Of a stretch of DNA of 64,000 bases, positions 24,836 to 37,000 are shown piece by piece. The stretch lies in the NCBI GenBank assembly GCA_950097015.1, contig CATNEN010000029.1, positions 7,975,501-8,039,500 on the forward strand, written 5' to 3'. The stretch's first letter is position 1, and the number at the start of each line of letters is the position of its first letter. A program made the translations under genes and the position numbers. The notes below the pieces were generated by a model, which was not told the origin of the DNA, made no database searches, and saw only the letters and a list, made by a program, of their open reading frames with translations. The stretch is from Macrostomum hystrix (lineage: Eukaryota; Platyhelminthes; Macrostomidae).

Positions 24836-27383
24836 TATATAGCGAGAGGGGTGGAGGCATAGAGCACAAGAGATGGGAGGCGCCTAGAAAGGGGAAAGGG
24901 TTGGAGGCAAGCTGATAAGGAGCAGCCATCTTGGGTAGAGGGACAAAGCAGTTAGTAATAAATAACATGTAATGATGTTTTCAGTGTATGGGTACTGTCC
25001 TTTTTGGTCATTAATTTCCTTCCCTTCCCTGGCTATTCTATATGAGATGAGTCTGAGGAAGGGAACTAATGTGAAATATACAATTTTGTATCATTTAGCA
25101 CAGGATTTACTGTATTTTACAAAAAGTAGCGCAATAGCGCAGCTAAAGCAAGATAGCACAATAGCGCTAAAATAGCGCAGGTGTGGCAACTATGATGGAT
25201 GAATACTTTTTCAAAGGCAATATAAAAAATAGCTTGTGTATGATAATAAAATATTGATTAGGCCCAAACCCTAAGAAATTAAAGATATGACTTTGGGGAT
25301 AAGCTCATTGTAATTTGAATTCATGGGGTTTAGAGTCAAACTCTGATAATTAATATTATAATATGCTAATTATCACACAGTTAATTATACCAATGTCTGA
25401 CACAGACATTGAGTCATTGACAGCTCGATACTCGATAGCTTGAGACAGGACACTGTGAACATTTTTTCTTTTTAACTGACTAAGAAGGCTTGAAAACTGC
25501 ATGGAAATTAAGGATACGACGCTACTTTCTGTCCAAAAGTCCAAAAGTCTATAATATATAGAGTAACCTTCCGTTATCGCGAACTAACAACAAGCTAGGC
25601 CCCTAACTAACCGCACTTATATGTAATGGTTTCCCGATGATATTCAGATTGATATTCGATGAATCAAAACTCTATAAAAGTAAACAAACTCGGAGTGTCG
25701 AAACTTTATATTCTCCATACAGCAACCGAGATATGATACCGTGTTAAATTTCTACCAAATTGGACTATTAGTTTCGGAGGTAATAATTTTTTAAAAATAA
25801 TTTTACGTTGGGATGTTTTTCCTGGAAGTATATTTTATGTTTAAAAAACGTGTAGCGTTACATTTTACGTTACTCAGCTTGTATCTATTGCATACATAAT
25901 ACCTAATTGATAATGCTTAAGGGAATAGATAAATTTAAATATTTTTTGGCAAAAAATGATCACAAGAGAGCGTTGAAAAGGAAAAAAATGTATGCTTGAA
26001 TATCTATGCCCAATCTTGATGTCCGTTTATTACTTTACCGTCTAAATTACATTAGTTGCATTTTAAGCTAGATATGCAGATAACTAAATAAATCTTGCAG
26101 AGATTAATGTTTTTATTACAATTTTGCCTAAACTCAAGACTCAAAGATAACAGAAGAAAACAGGAAAACTCTTTGGCTGAAATCGATATATAAATTTTTC
26201 CTAATTTTTGAGTTGTATGCAGATGTCTTTAAACGATATTTTATTTTTAAGACAACTATTTTAGTGTCATTAGAATTTAATTATTAAACTAGTCTGTCTC
26301 AAATAAGTCCGGACAATATAAATGAATACTGCACCGCTTTAGAGATTTGTTGACATGGTAGGTAGGTTGAGGTTGCATTTAGACGTCGAATGATCCGAAG
26401 TGATCCGAATGAAACGAGATCAAGCAACGAAAATTTGATGCTGGAAAGAAATTGCACAAGAAAGCAAGACGGCTTGTGTGTGTACAGTGAGCAGATTAAC
26501 ATGCTCAGATAGGGAAAAGTAAAGCAGAAAAGAAACAAAAAGTTATCATGAAATAAAGTACTCATGTCTTTTAAAAGACAACAAAAGAAAATGAGAATTC
26601 TGGGTGTACAGAAGAAAGTAAAAAAAAGAATAACATAGCAAATAAATCCTCGGAAAGCCAAGAGTTTCAGCTGACTAATGGGAGTCAAACATAGGAAAAT
26701 AGTATATAGGTTATTCAAAAGTCAAAGCAATCTTTCGTAAGAAACGAAGAAAACAACTATAAAGGTAGAAATAAAGGTAAAAAACAAATCACTTCTTCTG
26801 TCAAGTTCTGTCGACTTTCAAGGCAGAAGAAAATAAATACTAAAACGGAATACTCGTTCAAGAAATAGAACAAACAGAACTTTAGATAATTTCATGTGGC
26901 TAAGAAATAGTCAAGTAGAGTTCGAGGTCTTAAGATACTTGTAGAGCATTTCCAAACAGAAAAGAAATTTTGTCTTTCAAAAGCTTTGCGCAGCAAATAA
27001 AGGGAGTTTTTTGTTCGCCGCTATTTTGTATTTTTCAGCAAGCAATTCGTCCAAATTATACTTGCGTGGCAGGTTCAGGAAAAAATTAACATATTTGTTT
27101 GTTGTCATTTTTAAGTGCGCCATTGTCAGTCCCTAGATATTACATGAAAAAAGCTAACATCATTTGCGTATACAAAAGCCTCTATTTGCTGCTAGGTTTC
27201 TCGCCAAAACGTTTTTTTTCAATCGATATGCTATTAAAAAGGGGAATGCTTCTTAGTTGTAAACTCTAGGCTATGGCAGCTGTGTGCGCGTGTGTTAAGT
27301 TTTGGAATAAAATCAAGAGACCATTGAAACCAATTAGAGTCAAGATCTAGTCATTTGCATCTGAAGCTAGTGCCGCAGTGACC

Positions 27384-28063
27384 TCAGGCCTGCCTGTCGG
27401 GGAAGCAGGCCCAGCCGCTACTAGCCGGCGCCGGCGCATCCCACAGTAGGGTCTCGCCTAGCAGCATGCGGGCCACCGGGTCGCTGCTGCTGCCGACTCC
27501 GCCACCGATTTCATCTTCGTCGTTACCGACGGACGGGTTTTGTAGTCGGCCGCCGCTGCCGCCTAGGAAGCCGCCCCACAGGCTGCGATTCGATAGCGTC
27601 GGCTCCGGCCACGCGGCCGCCTCAGCGCTGTACCAGGGGTCCTGCTGCTGCTGTTGCTGCTGCGCCTGCTGCTGCTGTTGCTGCTGCTGAGTCTGCGGTT
27701 GGAGCGGCAGAAACTGCTGCGCCAGCTGTTGCTGGCGTCGCAACTCTTCGTAGTGAAACATTCGCTGCGACTTCTGCAGAGTGACCTGCGCCAATTCTGA
27801 GAGCGGCCGGTCCTGGCACCACGGCGCCACTAGGCCAGTTGGCGGCTGCTGCTGCGGCTGCTGCAGTTGCTGCTGCTGCTGTTGCCTGTGCAGGTGCGAG
27901 TGATTATGCTGGAAATGCTGCTGCTGCTGCTGCTGCTGTAGCGTTTGACGCTGTTGTTGTTGACGTGGCTGCCCAAGCGCGCCAGTTGCTGAAGCAGCGA
28001 TCGGCTTCAACTGCTGCTGCTGTTGCGGCAGGCCAGCACGCTGTGCAGATTCGTCAGTATCAT
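27384..28063 (-). CDS. TMEM131: TMEM131 last exon, Gln-rich cytosolic tail
   Basis: The acceptor is TTTCTGACCTCCTAG before DDTDESAQRAG. The exon is dominated by Gln runs coded mostly by CAG, with His-rich stretches. It then reads QDPWYSAEAAAWPEP, NRSLWGGFLGG and LLGETLLWDAP before the TGA. The scattered Trp motifs recall the Trp-rich C-terminus of vertebrate TMEM131 (NPWRIWSP). The phase-1 entry agrees with the preceding donor GAG|GTAAGT. Confidence 0.85.
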
Positions 28064-31000
28064 CTAGGAGGTCAGAAATTAAATAATCATGAAACAAATC
28101 ACTAATTAGAGTATCGAGGTCAAGTCCTCACTAGGCTAGGCTAAATAGAGTAATAGTTATAACAAATTAATCAACTTACCTCGTCTTAATCTGGCATGCG
28201 TCATCATTGGCTTCACAACAGATGTTTTAGGCTGCTTGCCGTGCACCGGCTGCAGGGGCACGGCCCGGACGGAGACAATTGGCACATTTGGCGACTGGCG
28301 TCGTTCCGCGATTTCCTGCGGCTGCTGCTGCTGCTGCTGAGATCTGGCAAAGCGAATGGTGCGCAACAAGAGAAATGTAGGCATGATTCGGTCTAAAATG
28401 AACAATGGTCAGAAAATTATTGCTGTCTCACAAAATCGAGACGAAAAGAATGACGGGAGTGAAAGTGGAGTGACAGAAAAAGAAGCGGAGTGACAGAAGA
28501 AGAAGAAGAGTGACAGAAGGAGAAGTGGAGTGACAGAAGGAGAAGCAGAGTGACAGAAGGAGAAGCGGAGTGACAGAAGGAGAAGCGGAGTGACAGAAGG
28601 AGAAGCGGAGTGACAGAAGGAGAAGCGGAGTGACAGAAGGAGAAGCGGAGTGACAGAAGGAGAAGCGGAGTGACAGAAGGAGAAGCGGAGTGACAGAAGG
28701 AGAAGCGGAGTGACAGAAGGAGAAGCGGAGTGACAGAAGGAGAAGCGGAGTGACAGAAGGAGAAGCAGAGTGACAGAAGGAGAAGCGGAGTGACAGAAGG
28801 AGAAGTGGAGTGACAGAAGGAGAAGCGGAGTGACAGAAGGAGAAGCGGAGTGACAGAAGGAGAAGCGGAGTGACAGAAGGAGAAGCGGAGTGACAGAAGG
28901 AGAAGCGGAGTGACAGAAGGAGAAGCGGAGTGACAGAAGGAGAAGCGGAGTGACAGAAGGAGAAGCGGAGTGACAGAAGGAGAAACGAAAGAGGAGTTTC
29001 GGGCAATTTAGGATGTTTAAATCAGATTCGCGCATCACTACGAGCGTACCTCAAAGTAGACGGTAAAGGAATTAAAACTTACAATGGTAAGATTTACAAA
29101 AAAGACTAAAACGTCAGGGCTTGCGTTTATATACGTATCCAGAAACATTTTAGTTTTTGTTGCAGTGCATTTTTAGAATTAGCGTGGGTAATTTGTTTAG
29201 TTTTAACAAAGTTTTATTTCAGTTTCTTATTGTCTTCTGCTTGGATACTTCTGCAAACTATGAAATGAATATGTTTATAAAAATAGCGATTATAACAAAT
29301 TTAGATCTTTTTGATATAACTATTGTAACTAAGAAAATCGACTGCCTTAAGTTTTATGTTATACTTAAGGCAGCCAAAACGATATTAGTTTGGCTATATA
29401 TATATATAGAATTACTAATTTTGGTAGCATATGTCAAATTTATAGTAAGTAACATGGTACTCGTAATTCCGTACGGTGCTAAATACTATTATAATGCCTC
29501 TGAACTAACAGGGTGTGCCAGGCAGCGCATAATAAATGCTTGCCGCAGAATTCACAACCCAAAGCTAACGGTTGTGGTCATTTGGTATTCGGGCCGGCAC
29601 CTTGTTTTGTTTAAAAATAGATTTGTCTGACAGCTAGTATAACACGTAGTTATCGTTTCTAGCAGGTAGTCAGCGTTTCTAACATGTAGTTATCGTGTCT
29701 AACAGGTAGTCAGCGTTTCTAACATGTAGTTATCGTGTCTAACATGTAGTGATCGTGTCTAACAGGTAGTTATCGTGTCTAACATGTAGTTATCGTGTCT
29801 AACAGGTAGTTATCGTGTCTAACACGTAGTTATCGTGTCTAACATGTAGTTATCGTGTCTAACACGTAGTTATCGTGTCTAACACGTAGTTATCATGTCT
29901 AACAGGTAGTCATTGTTTCTAACATGTAGTTATCGTGTCTAGCAGGTAGTCAGCGTTTCTAACATGTAGTTATCGTGTCTAACAGGTAGTCAGCGTTTCT
30001 AACATGTAGTTATCGTGTCTAACAGGTAGTCAGCGTTTCTAACATGTAGTGATCGTGTCTAACAGGTAGTTATCGTGTCTAACAGGTAGTTATCGTGTCT
30101 AACAGGTAGTCATCGTTTCTAACATGTAGTTATCGTGTCTAACAGGTAGTTATCAAGTCTTACACGTAGTTATCATGTCCAACAGGTAGTTATCGTGTCT
30201 AACAGGTAGTCATTGTGTCTAACAGGTAGTTATCGTGTCTAACAGGTAGTGATCGTGTCTAACAGGTAGTGATCGTGTCTAACAGGTAGTCATCGTGTCT
30301 AACATGTAGTTATCGTGTCTAATAGGTAGTCATCGTGTCTAACAGGTAGTTATCGTTTCTAACATGTAGTTATCGTGTCTAACAGGTAGTTATCGTGTCT
30401 AACACGTAGTTATCATGTCTAACAGATGGTTATCGCGTCTAACAGGTAGTTATCGTGTCTAACAGGTAGTCATCGTGTCTAACAGGTAGTGATCGTGTCT
30501 AACAGGCAGTTATCGTGTCTAACAGGTAGTTATCGTGTCTAACACGTAGTTATCGTGTCTAACAGGTAGTTATCGTGTCTAACGGGTAGTCATCGTGTCT
30601 AGCAGTTAGATATCGTGTTTCCTCAGTTAGATATTCCTACATGTAGATTATCGTGTTCTACAGGTAGATTATCGTGTTCCTAACAGGTAGTGATCGTGTT
30701 CCTAACAGGTCAGATATCGTGTTCCTACAGGTTAGATATCGTGTTCTAGCAGTTAGATATCGTGTTTCCTCAGTTAGATATCGTGTTTCCTCAGTTAGAT
30801 ATCGTGTTTCCTCAGTTAGATATCGTGTTTCCTCAGTTAGATATCGTGTTTCCTCAGTTAGATATCGTGTTTCCTCTGTTAGATATCGTGTTTCCAACTT
30901 CTAACCCCGAAGAAGCACAGGAGTCTCACCCCGCGAAGGTCGTCCCTACGGCGGACGCCGCAGCCTACCGCTATGGCTGTCTTCGCCGTCCGCTGGCCGC

Positions 31001-34000
31001 CAACTCGCTCCCACTGATTGCCAGGTCCTGTTGGCGCCGTCTCCCAGTCTGAGGCGCTGCCGCTGCTCGACGTTGAGTCCTCTAGCTGCTGCTGCTGCTG
31101 CTGTGACTGGCGCTGGAGCTGGTCGAGCAGCAACAACGAACTCTTTGAGCCGCGCCGGCTGCGATCAGGGTTAGACGCCGCGGCTGCCAACGCCGAAGTA
31201 TCGGGTGACTTCTGAGTCTTGGCCTGTTTCGCTTTGGCTAGCGGCTTGCCTGAGTCGGGGATTTAGGATTAAAGTGGGGCGGGTTGGATGATTCTGTGAG
31301 TAGCAGCTAGTTAGAAGTCTCCCAGCTTCCAAACGAAGGCATTCTAAGGCTGATTAAGTTAGTTGAAGTGCATTCACGCTCATCAGCTGCCAGCCTCCTT
31401 AGCGTTCTCCGCCTGTCGTCTTTCCAAGCACACAATGCACTTTTTCATGCTCAAACTATGCCTACTCATTTGCTATTCAATGTTACACATGAAGCAGCAA
31501 AGGCGCAGGTAATGGCAACAAGAAAGTAATGATGACCCAATGAAAGCAGAAGAAATTTTAACAGATTTCGATTCTTTTTTCATGTTCGATGTGCGTTGGG
31601 GGTGCTAAAAGGCCGATTTAAAAAATTTTTTTTGCCCACTCACAAATTTTCCCATCTAGCGTGTGTAAAACTTTCTAAAAAATACTACCTGTTTTAAACA
31701 CAGCACAGCAAAGCTAATCCGCACGGGATGACAGGTGGGGCACTGGGAGTGGGGTGGCTGGGTGGGGTGGGTGCAGCCGCTGGAGCAACAGTGTCTCCAG
31801 GGTATTGCTCTCATTTTCAAACCTCTATCCCTCATAGTCCGCTAATTTTTCTTCCTCCTTATGCTCTCATCCTCATTCTGTGAGTCTACCTCACATCTGA
31901 ATCAGCCAGCCTCAATCAGCCTAGGCGCCATGTGGGTTAGTTGCGGGCTTTGGAGTTGTAACTGCGGAGACAAGGCTGACACATTGCGCGTAGCTGGCAA
32001 TTATTCAAATGCAAATAAATGTGAGGAATCATGCGGAGTAGAAAAAACCTCCAAAGAGGGAAAGAAAGATTTCTGAAAAAAAGCTTTTTAAACCTAAGCT
32101 AAACAGGTTGCCGTCTTAACTATCCCACTCCAAATGCTTACCATCTAACACTCTAGGGTGGGCGATACTACAATAGTACACGATACACGACAATAAAAGT
32201 GCAACAAATTTAGAAACTCCGCAACAGGTCATTAAGTAGGACAAATGATAACACACAGAAAACTAAAACTGAAGTATCAGGGGATGGCCACAGGACAACT
32301 GAAGAGTCAGGGGATGGCCACAGGACAACTGAAGAGTCAGGGGATAGCCACAGGACAACTGAAGAGTCAGGGGATGGCTACATGACAACTGAAGAGTCAG
32401 GGGATGGCCACAGGACAACTGAAGAGTCAGGGGATGGCCACAGGACAACTGAAGAGTCAGGGGATGGCCACAGGACAACTGAAGAGTCAGGGGATGGCCA
32501 CAGGACAACTGAAGAGTCAGGGGATGGCCACAGGACAACTGAAGAGTCAGGGGATGGCCACAGGACAACTGAAGAGTCAGGGGATGGCCACAGGACAACT
32601 GAAGAGTCAGGGGATGGCCACATGACAACTGAAGAGTCAGGGGATGGCCACAGGACAACTGAAGAGTCAGGGGATGGCCACAGGACAACTGAAGAGTCAG
32701 GGGATGGCCAGAGGACAGCAGACAAACCAGAGAATGAATACTCTGGGCTTCATGATGGCTTACCTTTCCGATCCGACTGGGGAAATGAAATTGGCTCAAA
32801 CTGTGGCGTCCGGATCGTTGTCGAAGCCGAGGAAGGCGCGGTATCCGAAGTCGGTGCCGCTGCCGATTTGCGCGAACGACGCGCTGTCACCTGTTGACCA
32901 GCCGAAGCAGTTGAAGCCGCAGCCGCAGCAGCGTCCGAACGGCTAGTTGGCGAGCAAGTGACCGCTTGTCGCCCAACGATCGCCGTCTGGGAGCGGACAG
33001 ATGTCGACGAAGACGACGACAATGTTGTCGATGACTTGCTATCCACCGCGCCGGCGACAAAACGGTGAGATCGCCGACCAGGCCACCACCAGAAAAGCGG
33101 CAGCCAGTCGACCAGCCGGCGAAGAAGACCGCGGTTGTCGGCATCGCCACAGCTGCCACCGATACCGGGGCTGACGCCGACACCATTCTGACAGGCGGCA
33201 ACTGACAATCTGGGTATTGTGGACAGATCAGTTGGCTTAGGCGCTTGGGCCGATGTGGACGAACCCTGCGCCGTAGAAGAAGCGGAAGCCGCAGAGGAGG
33301 TGGCGGAGGCAGCGGCGGCAATCGAGGAGGACGCGACAGCGAGCCGCTCAGCCCGGACACAGGCGGACATGATGGCCCAGAGAGCGGCGGCTAGCATTGC
33401 GCCAACCAGCCCAGTCTGCAGCGGCGACTCCCAGGCCGGCCTGGGCAGGCGGGCGGAGCAGGCAGCCGCTTGTATCGGCGTCAGGCCACCGCGTAGGGTC
33501 AGGCGAAGTGCGTCGCCGCCGATACGAAGCTCCCTAGTTGTACGCAGCTGGCAGAGGTCCGGCGTGTAAGTCACGGCCAAGTGCAGAGTCTCATTGGGTC
33601 CTAGTCGGATGGGGGCGCACGGAGCCACAACGAAGCCGGCCTCGGAGCAGCCGGACGCAGCGCGGCCAACAATGGGCGGGCCGGAGTCGATGGTCAGCGG
33701 GCCGGGATTAACGATGGTTATCTGGCGAAGGATTGTGGGCGGAGCCCGCTGGCAGGGTAGGTCCAGGCTGGAGGCCCGGTTCGTCAGGCTGAATTCCAGA
33801 CTGTCAACGCTGCTGCGAAGCTTCGGTCGGGCGCCGCGGCCAACCGCCAGCAGCGGCTCCAAGCCGGTGAGGTTGTTGCGCAAGAGGAACAGGACGCGGA
33901 ACTCGGCGGACTCGACCGGTCGGAATGTCACGGGAAGGTGGGCCCGCTGACGCGGCGGCAGCAGGACTGCCAGGGTGTCCGGGTGGACGTCCGGATAGCC

Positions 34001-37000
34001 GGCTGGCAGTCGGCGACGTTCGGCTATGCCGCGCGCAGTCGGAGTGAGTCGGATGACGGCAGCGCTGGCGGAGTCGACGACGAAGGCTGGGCCGGCATCC
34101 TGCAGGGTGGCCTCGAGGCCGAGATGGGTGAGGGCGGAGGCTTGGCCGGGGTAGGCGCTGAGGGGCACCAGGTGCGCCAGCACAGGCTGATCAGTGGGAT
34201 TCTCCAGGACTAGGTCGGCTGTTGAAGTCTTGCCAATCTGCGGAGGAGTGAGCGAGGAAGGCGTTGAAAGCCAGTTTCTGAGAGAAAGGATGCAGTACAT
34301 TGGCATAGTCTCATATTGTGAAGCCAAAGCAAGTCAGTCCAATGTCACAAAAAAAGTAAAAATATTTTTTTCGCTTTATTATTATCGCAGATTTTTGCCG
34401 ATAGATCGCGATAAAAAACAATAAAGCAAAATCAGTTTATATTAAACATTTTCTCGCAGCTGCGTGGGGTGGGTTGACTTAGGGAGAGAGAGAACATAGT
34501 AAACAGGACTCAGCTCTGTTGCTATGCGAAACTACTAAAACTGGGGTTACCCGAGGTGCAAGAAAAGATAGAGTGTAGTAAGAAGTGAGAACTGTTGTGA
34601 GAAGTCTTTCTATAGATCCGACTGTCAGTTTCGAAAATGTACTCGCACTCAGAGCCTAATAAGAAATTTTCCATTGAAAATTTCTGCAGTCGCCTCGATG
34701 GCATTGTTAGAAAGCACTTTAATGTTAATTATTAAGCCTAAATTTTATTTGCAAAGAATGCAAACAGGCGACTAGCTTAGAGAGGAGACAGGTGAGACAG
34801 AGAGGTGACAGGTGAGGCAGAGAGGAGACAGGTGAGGCAGAGAGGAGACAGGTGAGGCAGAGAGGAGACAGGTGAGGCAGAGAGGTGACAGGTGAGGCAG
34901 AGAGGAGACAGGTGAGGCAGAGAGGAGACAGTTAAGGCAGAAAGGTGACAGGTGAGATAGAGAGGAGACAGGTGAGGCAGAGAGGAGACAGGTGAGGCAG
35001 AGAGGAGACAGGTGAGGCAGAGAGGAGACAGTTAAGGCAGAAAGGTGACAGGTGAGACAGAGAGGAGACAGGTGAGGCAGAGAGGAGACAGGTGAGGCAG
35101 AGAGGAGACAGTTAAGGCAGAAAGGTGACAGGTGAGACAGAGAGGTGACAGGAGAGGCAGAGAGGAGACAGGTGAGGCAGAGAGGTGACAGGCGAGGCAG
35201 AGAGGTGACAGGTGAGACAGAGAGGTGACAGGAGAGGCAGAGAGGAGACAGGTGAGGCAGAGAGGAGACAGGTGAGGCAGAGACGTGACAGGTGAGGCAG
35301 AGAGGAGAAATCAATGGGTTGAAAGAGACTCGATCTCAAAACTCTGCTCACCTGTGTGACGGGCAGATCCAGTCGGGCCAATCGAGACCCGCCGCCGCCG
35401 CCGAAGCCGTCGCCAGGCCCAGGGAAAAGGCTGGGCCAGGCCAGGCTAGCCCGGGCCTCGAACAGAAACAGATGGCCGTGCTCAGTGACCAGCTGCACTG
35501 TGGCGTTGGCTGACCGCTGACCGGACTGGGTCAGGGCCGACCAGCGCGACCGCAGTCTGGCGAGGTGATACTGATCCGAGCGCAGCGTGCGACGGCCCAG
35601 GCCGAGGCCGGCCAGCCACTCGATGCCGGCTGCGGGTGGAATCGAGTTCGGAACCGGCGGGATGCAGCGGAAAACACGGCCAGACTTTCGTCTTCTTTGA
35701 CCAATTATATTTCTTTTCAGTAGCATCCATTCAATCTGCTTCCCCTTAGCCTCCATTCAATCTGCTTCCCCTTAGCCTCCATTTCATCTGCTTCCTTAGC
35801 CTCCATTCCATCTGCTTCCCCTTAGCCTCCATTCAATCTGCTTCCCCTTAGCCTCCATTCCATCTGCTTCCCCTTAGCCTCCATTCAATCTGCTTCCCCT
35901 TAGCCTCCATTCCATCTGCTTCCCCTTAGCCTCCATTCCATCTGCTTCCCCTTAGCCTCCATTCCATCTGCTTCCCCTTAGCCTCCATTCAATCTGCTTC
36001 CCCTTAGCCTCCATTCCATCTGCTTCCCCTTAGCCTCCATTCCATCTGCTTCCCCTTAGCCTCCATTCCATCTGCTTCCCCTTAGCCTCCATTCCATCTG
36101 CTTCCCCTTAGCCTCCATTCAATCTGCTTCCCCTTAGCCTCCATTTCATCTGCTTCCCCCTTAGCCTCCATTCAATCTGCTTCCCCTTAGCCTCCATTCC
36201 ATCTGCTTCCCCTTAGCCTCCATTCAATCTGCTTCCCCTTAGCCTCCATTCCATCTGCTTCCCCTTAGCCTCCATTCCATCTGCTTCCCCTTAGCCTCCA
36301 TTCCATCTGCTTCCCCTTAGCCTCCATTCCATCTGCTTCCCCTTAGCCTCCATTCCATCTGCTTCCCCTTAGCCTCCATTCCATCTGCTTCCCCTTAGCC
36401 TCCATTCCATCTGCTTCCCCTTAGCCTCCATTCAATCTGCTTCCCTTAGCCTCCATTTCATCTGCTTCCCCCTTAGCCTCCATTCAATCTGCTTCCCCTT
36501 AGCCTCCATTCCATCTGCTTCCCCTTAGCCTCCATTCCATCTGCTTCCCCTTAGCCTCCATTCCATCTGCTTCCCCTTAGCCTCCATTCAATCTGCTTCC
36601 CCTTAGCCTCCATTTCATCTGCTTCCCCCTTAGCCTCCATTCAATCTGCTTCCCCTTAGCCTCCATTCTATCTGCTTCCCCTTAGCCTCCATTCAATCTG
36701 CTTCCCCTTAGCCTCCATTCAATCTGCTTCCCCTTAGCCTCCATTCAATCTGCTTCCCCTTAGCCTCCATTCCATCTGCTTCCCCTTAGCCTCCATTCCA
36801 TCTGCTTCCCCTTAGCCTCCATTCCATCTGCTTCCCCTTAGCCTCCATTCCATCTGCTTCCCCTTAGCCTCCATTCCATCTGCTTCCCCTTAGCCTCCAT
36901 TCAATCTGCTTCCCCTTAGCCTCCATTCCATCTGCTTCCCCTTAGCCTCCATTCCATCTGCTTCCCCTTAGCCTCCATTCAATCTGCTTCCCCTTAGCCT

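Larger units (their letters stand above)
21608..27383. other. AT-rich intergenic region between Hippo and TMEM131
   Basis: About 5.8 kb without a recognisable gene. It is the probable promoter and upstream region of the Hippo gene (right of 21607) and the 3' flank of TMEM131 (left of 27384). It holds a short CTGTAT repeat near 22645-22680, a diverged direct duplication (22916-23160) and an inverted repeat at 24794-24835. All ORFs are short and without family features. Confidence 0.5.

Noticed and set aside
29157-29630. 157-codon plus-strand frame
   Set aside because: AT-rich, low-quality composition, no family features, and antisense within a TMEM131 intron.
32263-32946. Open frames of LSCGHPLTLQ and TTEESGDGHR type
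   Set aside because: Generated by 15 near-identical 30-bp units in a TMEM131 intron, with no start context or non-repeat domain.
34780-35305. Repeated consensus 5' splice sites (CAGGTGAGG) in a 20-bp array
   Set aside because: They are on the plus strand, antisense to TMEM131, so they are not splice sites for that gene.
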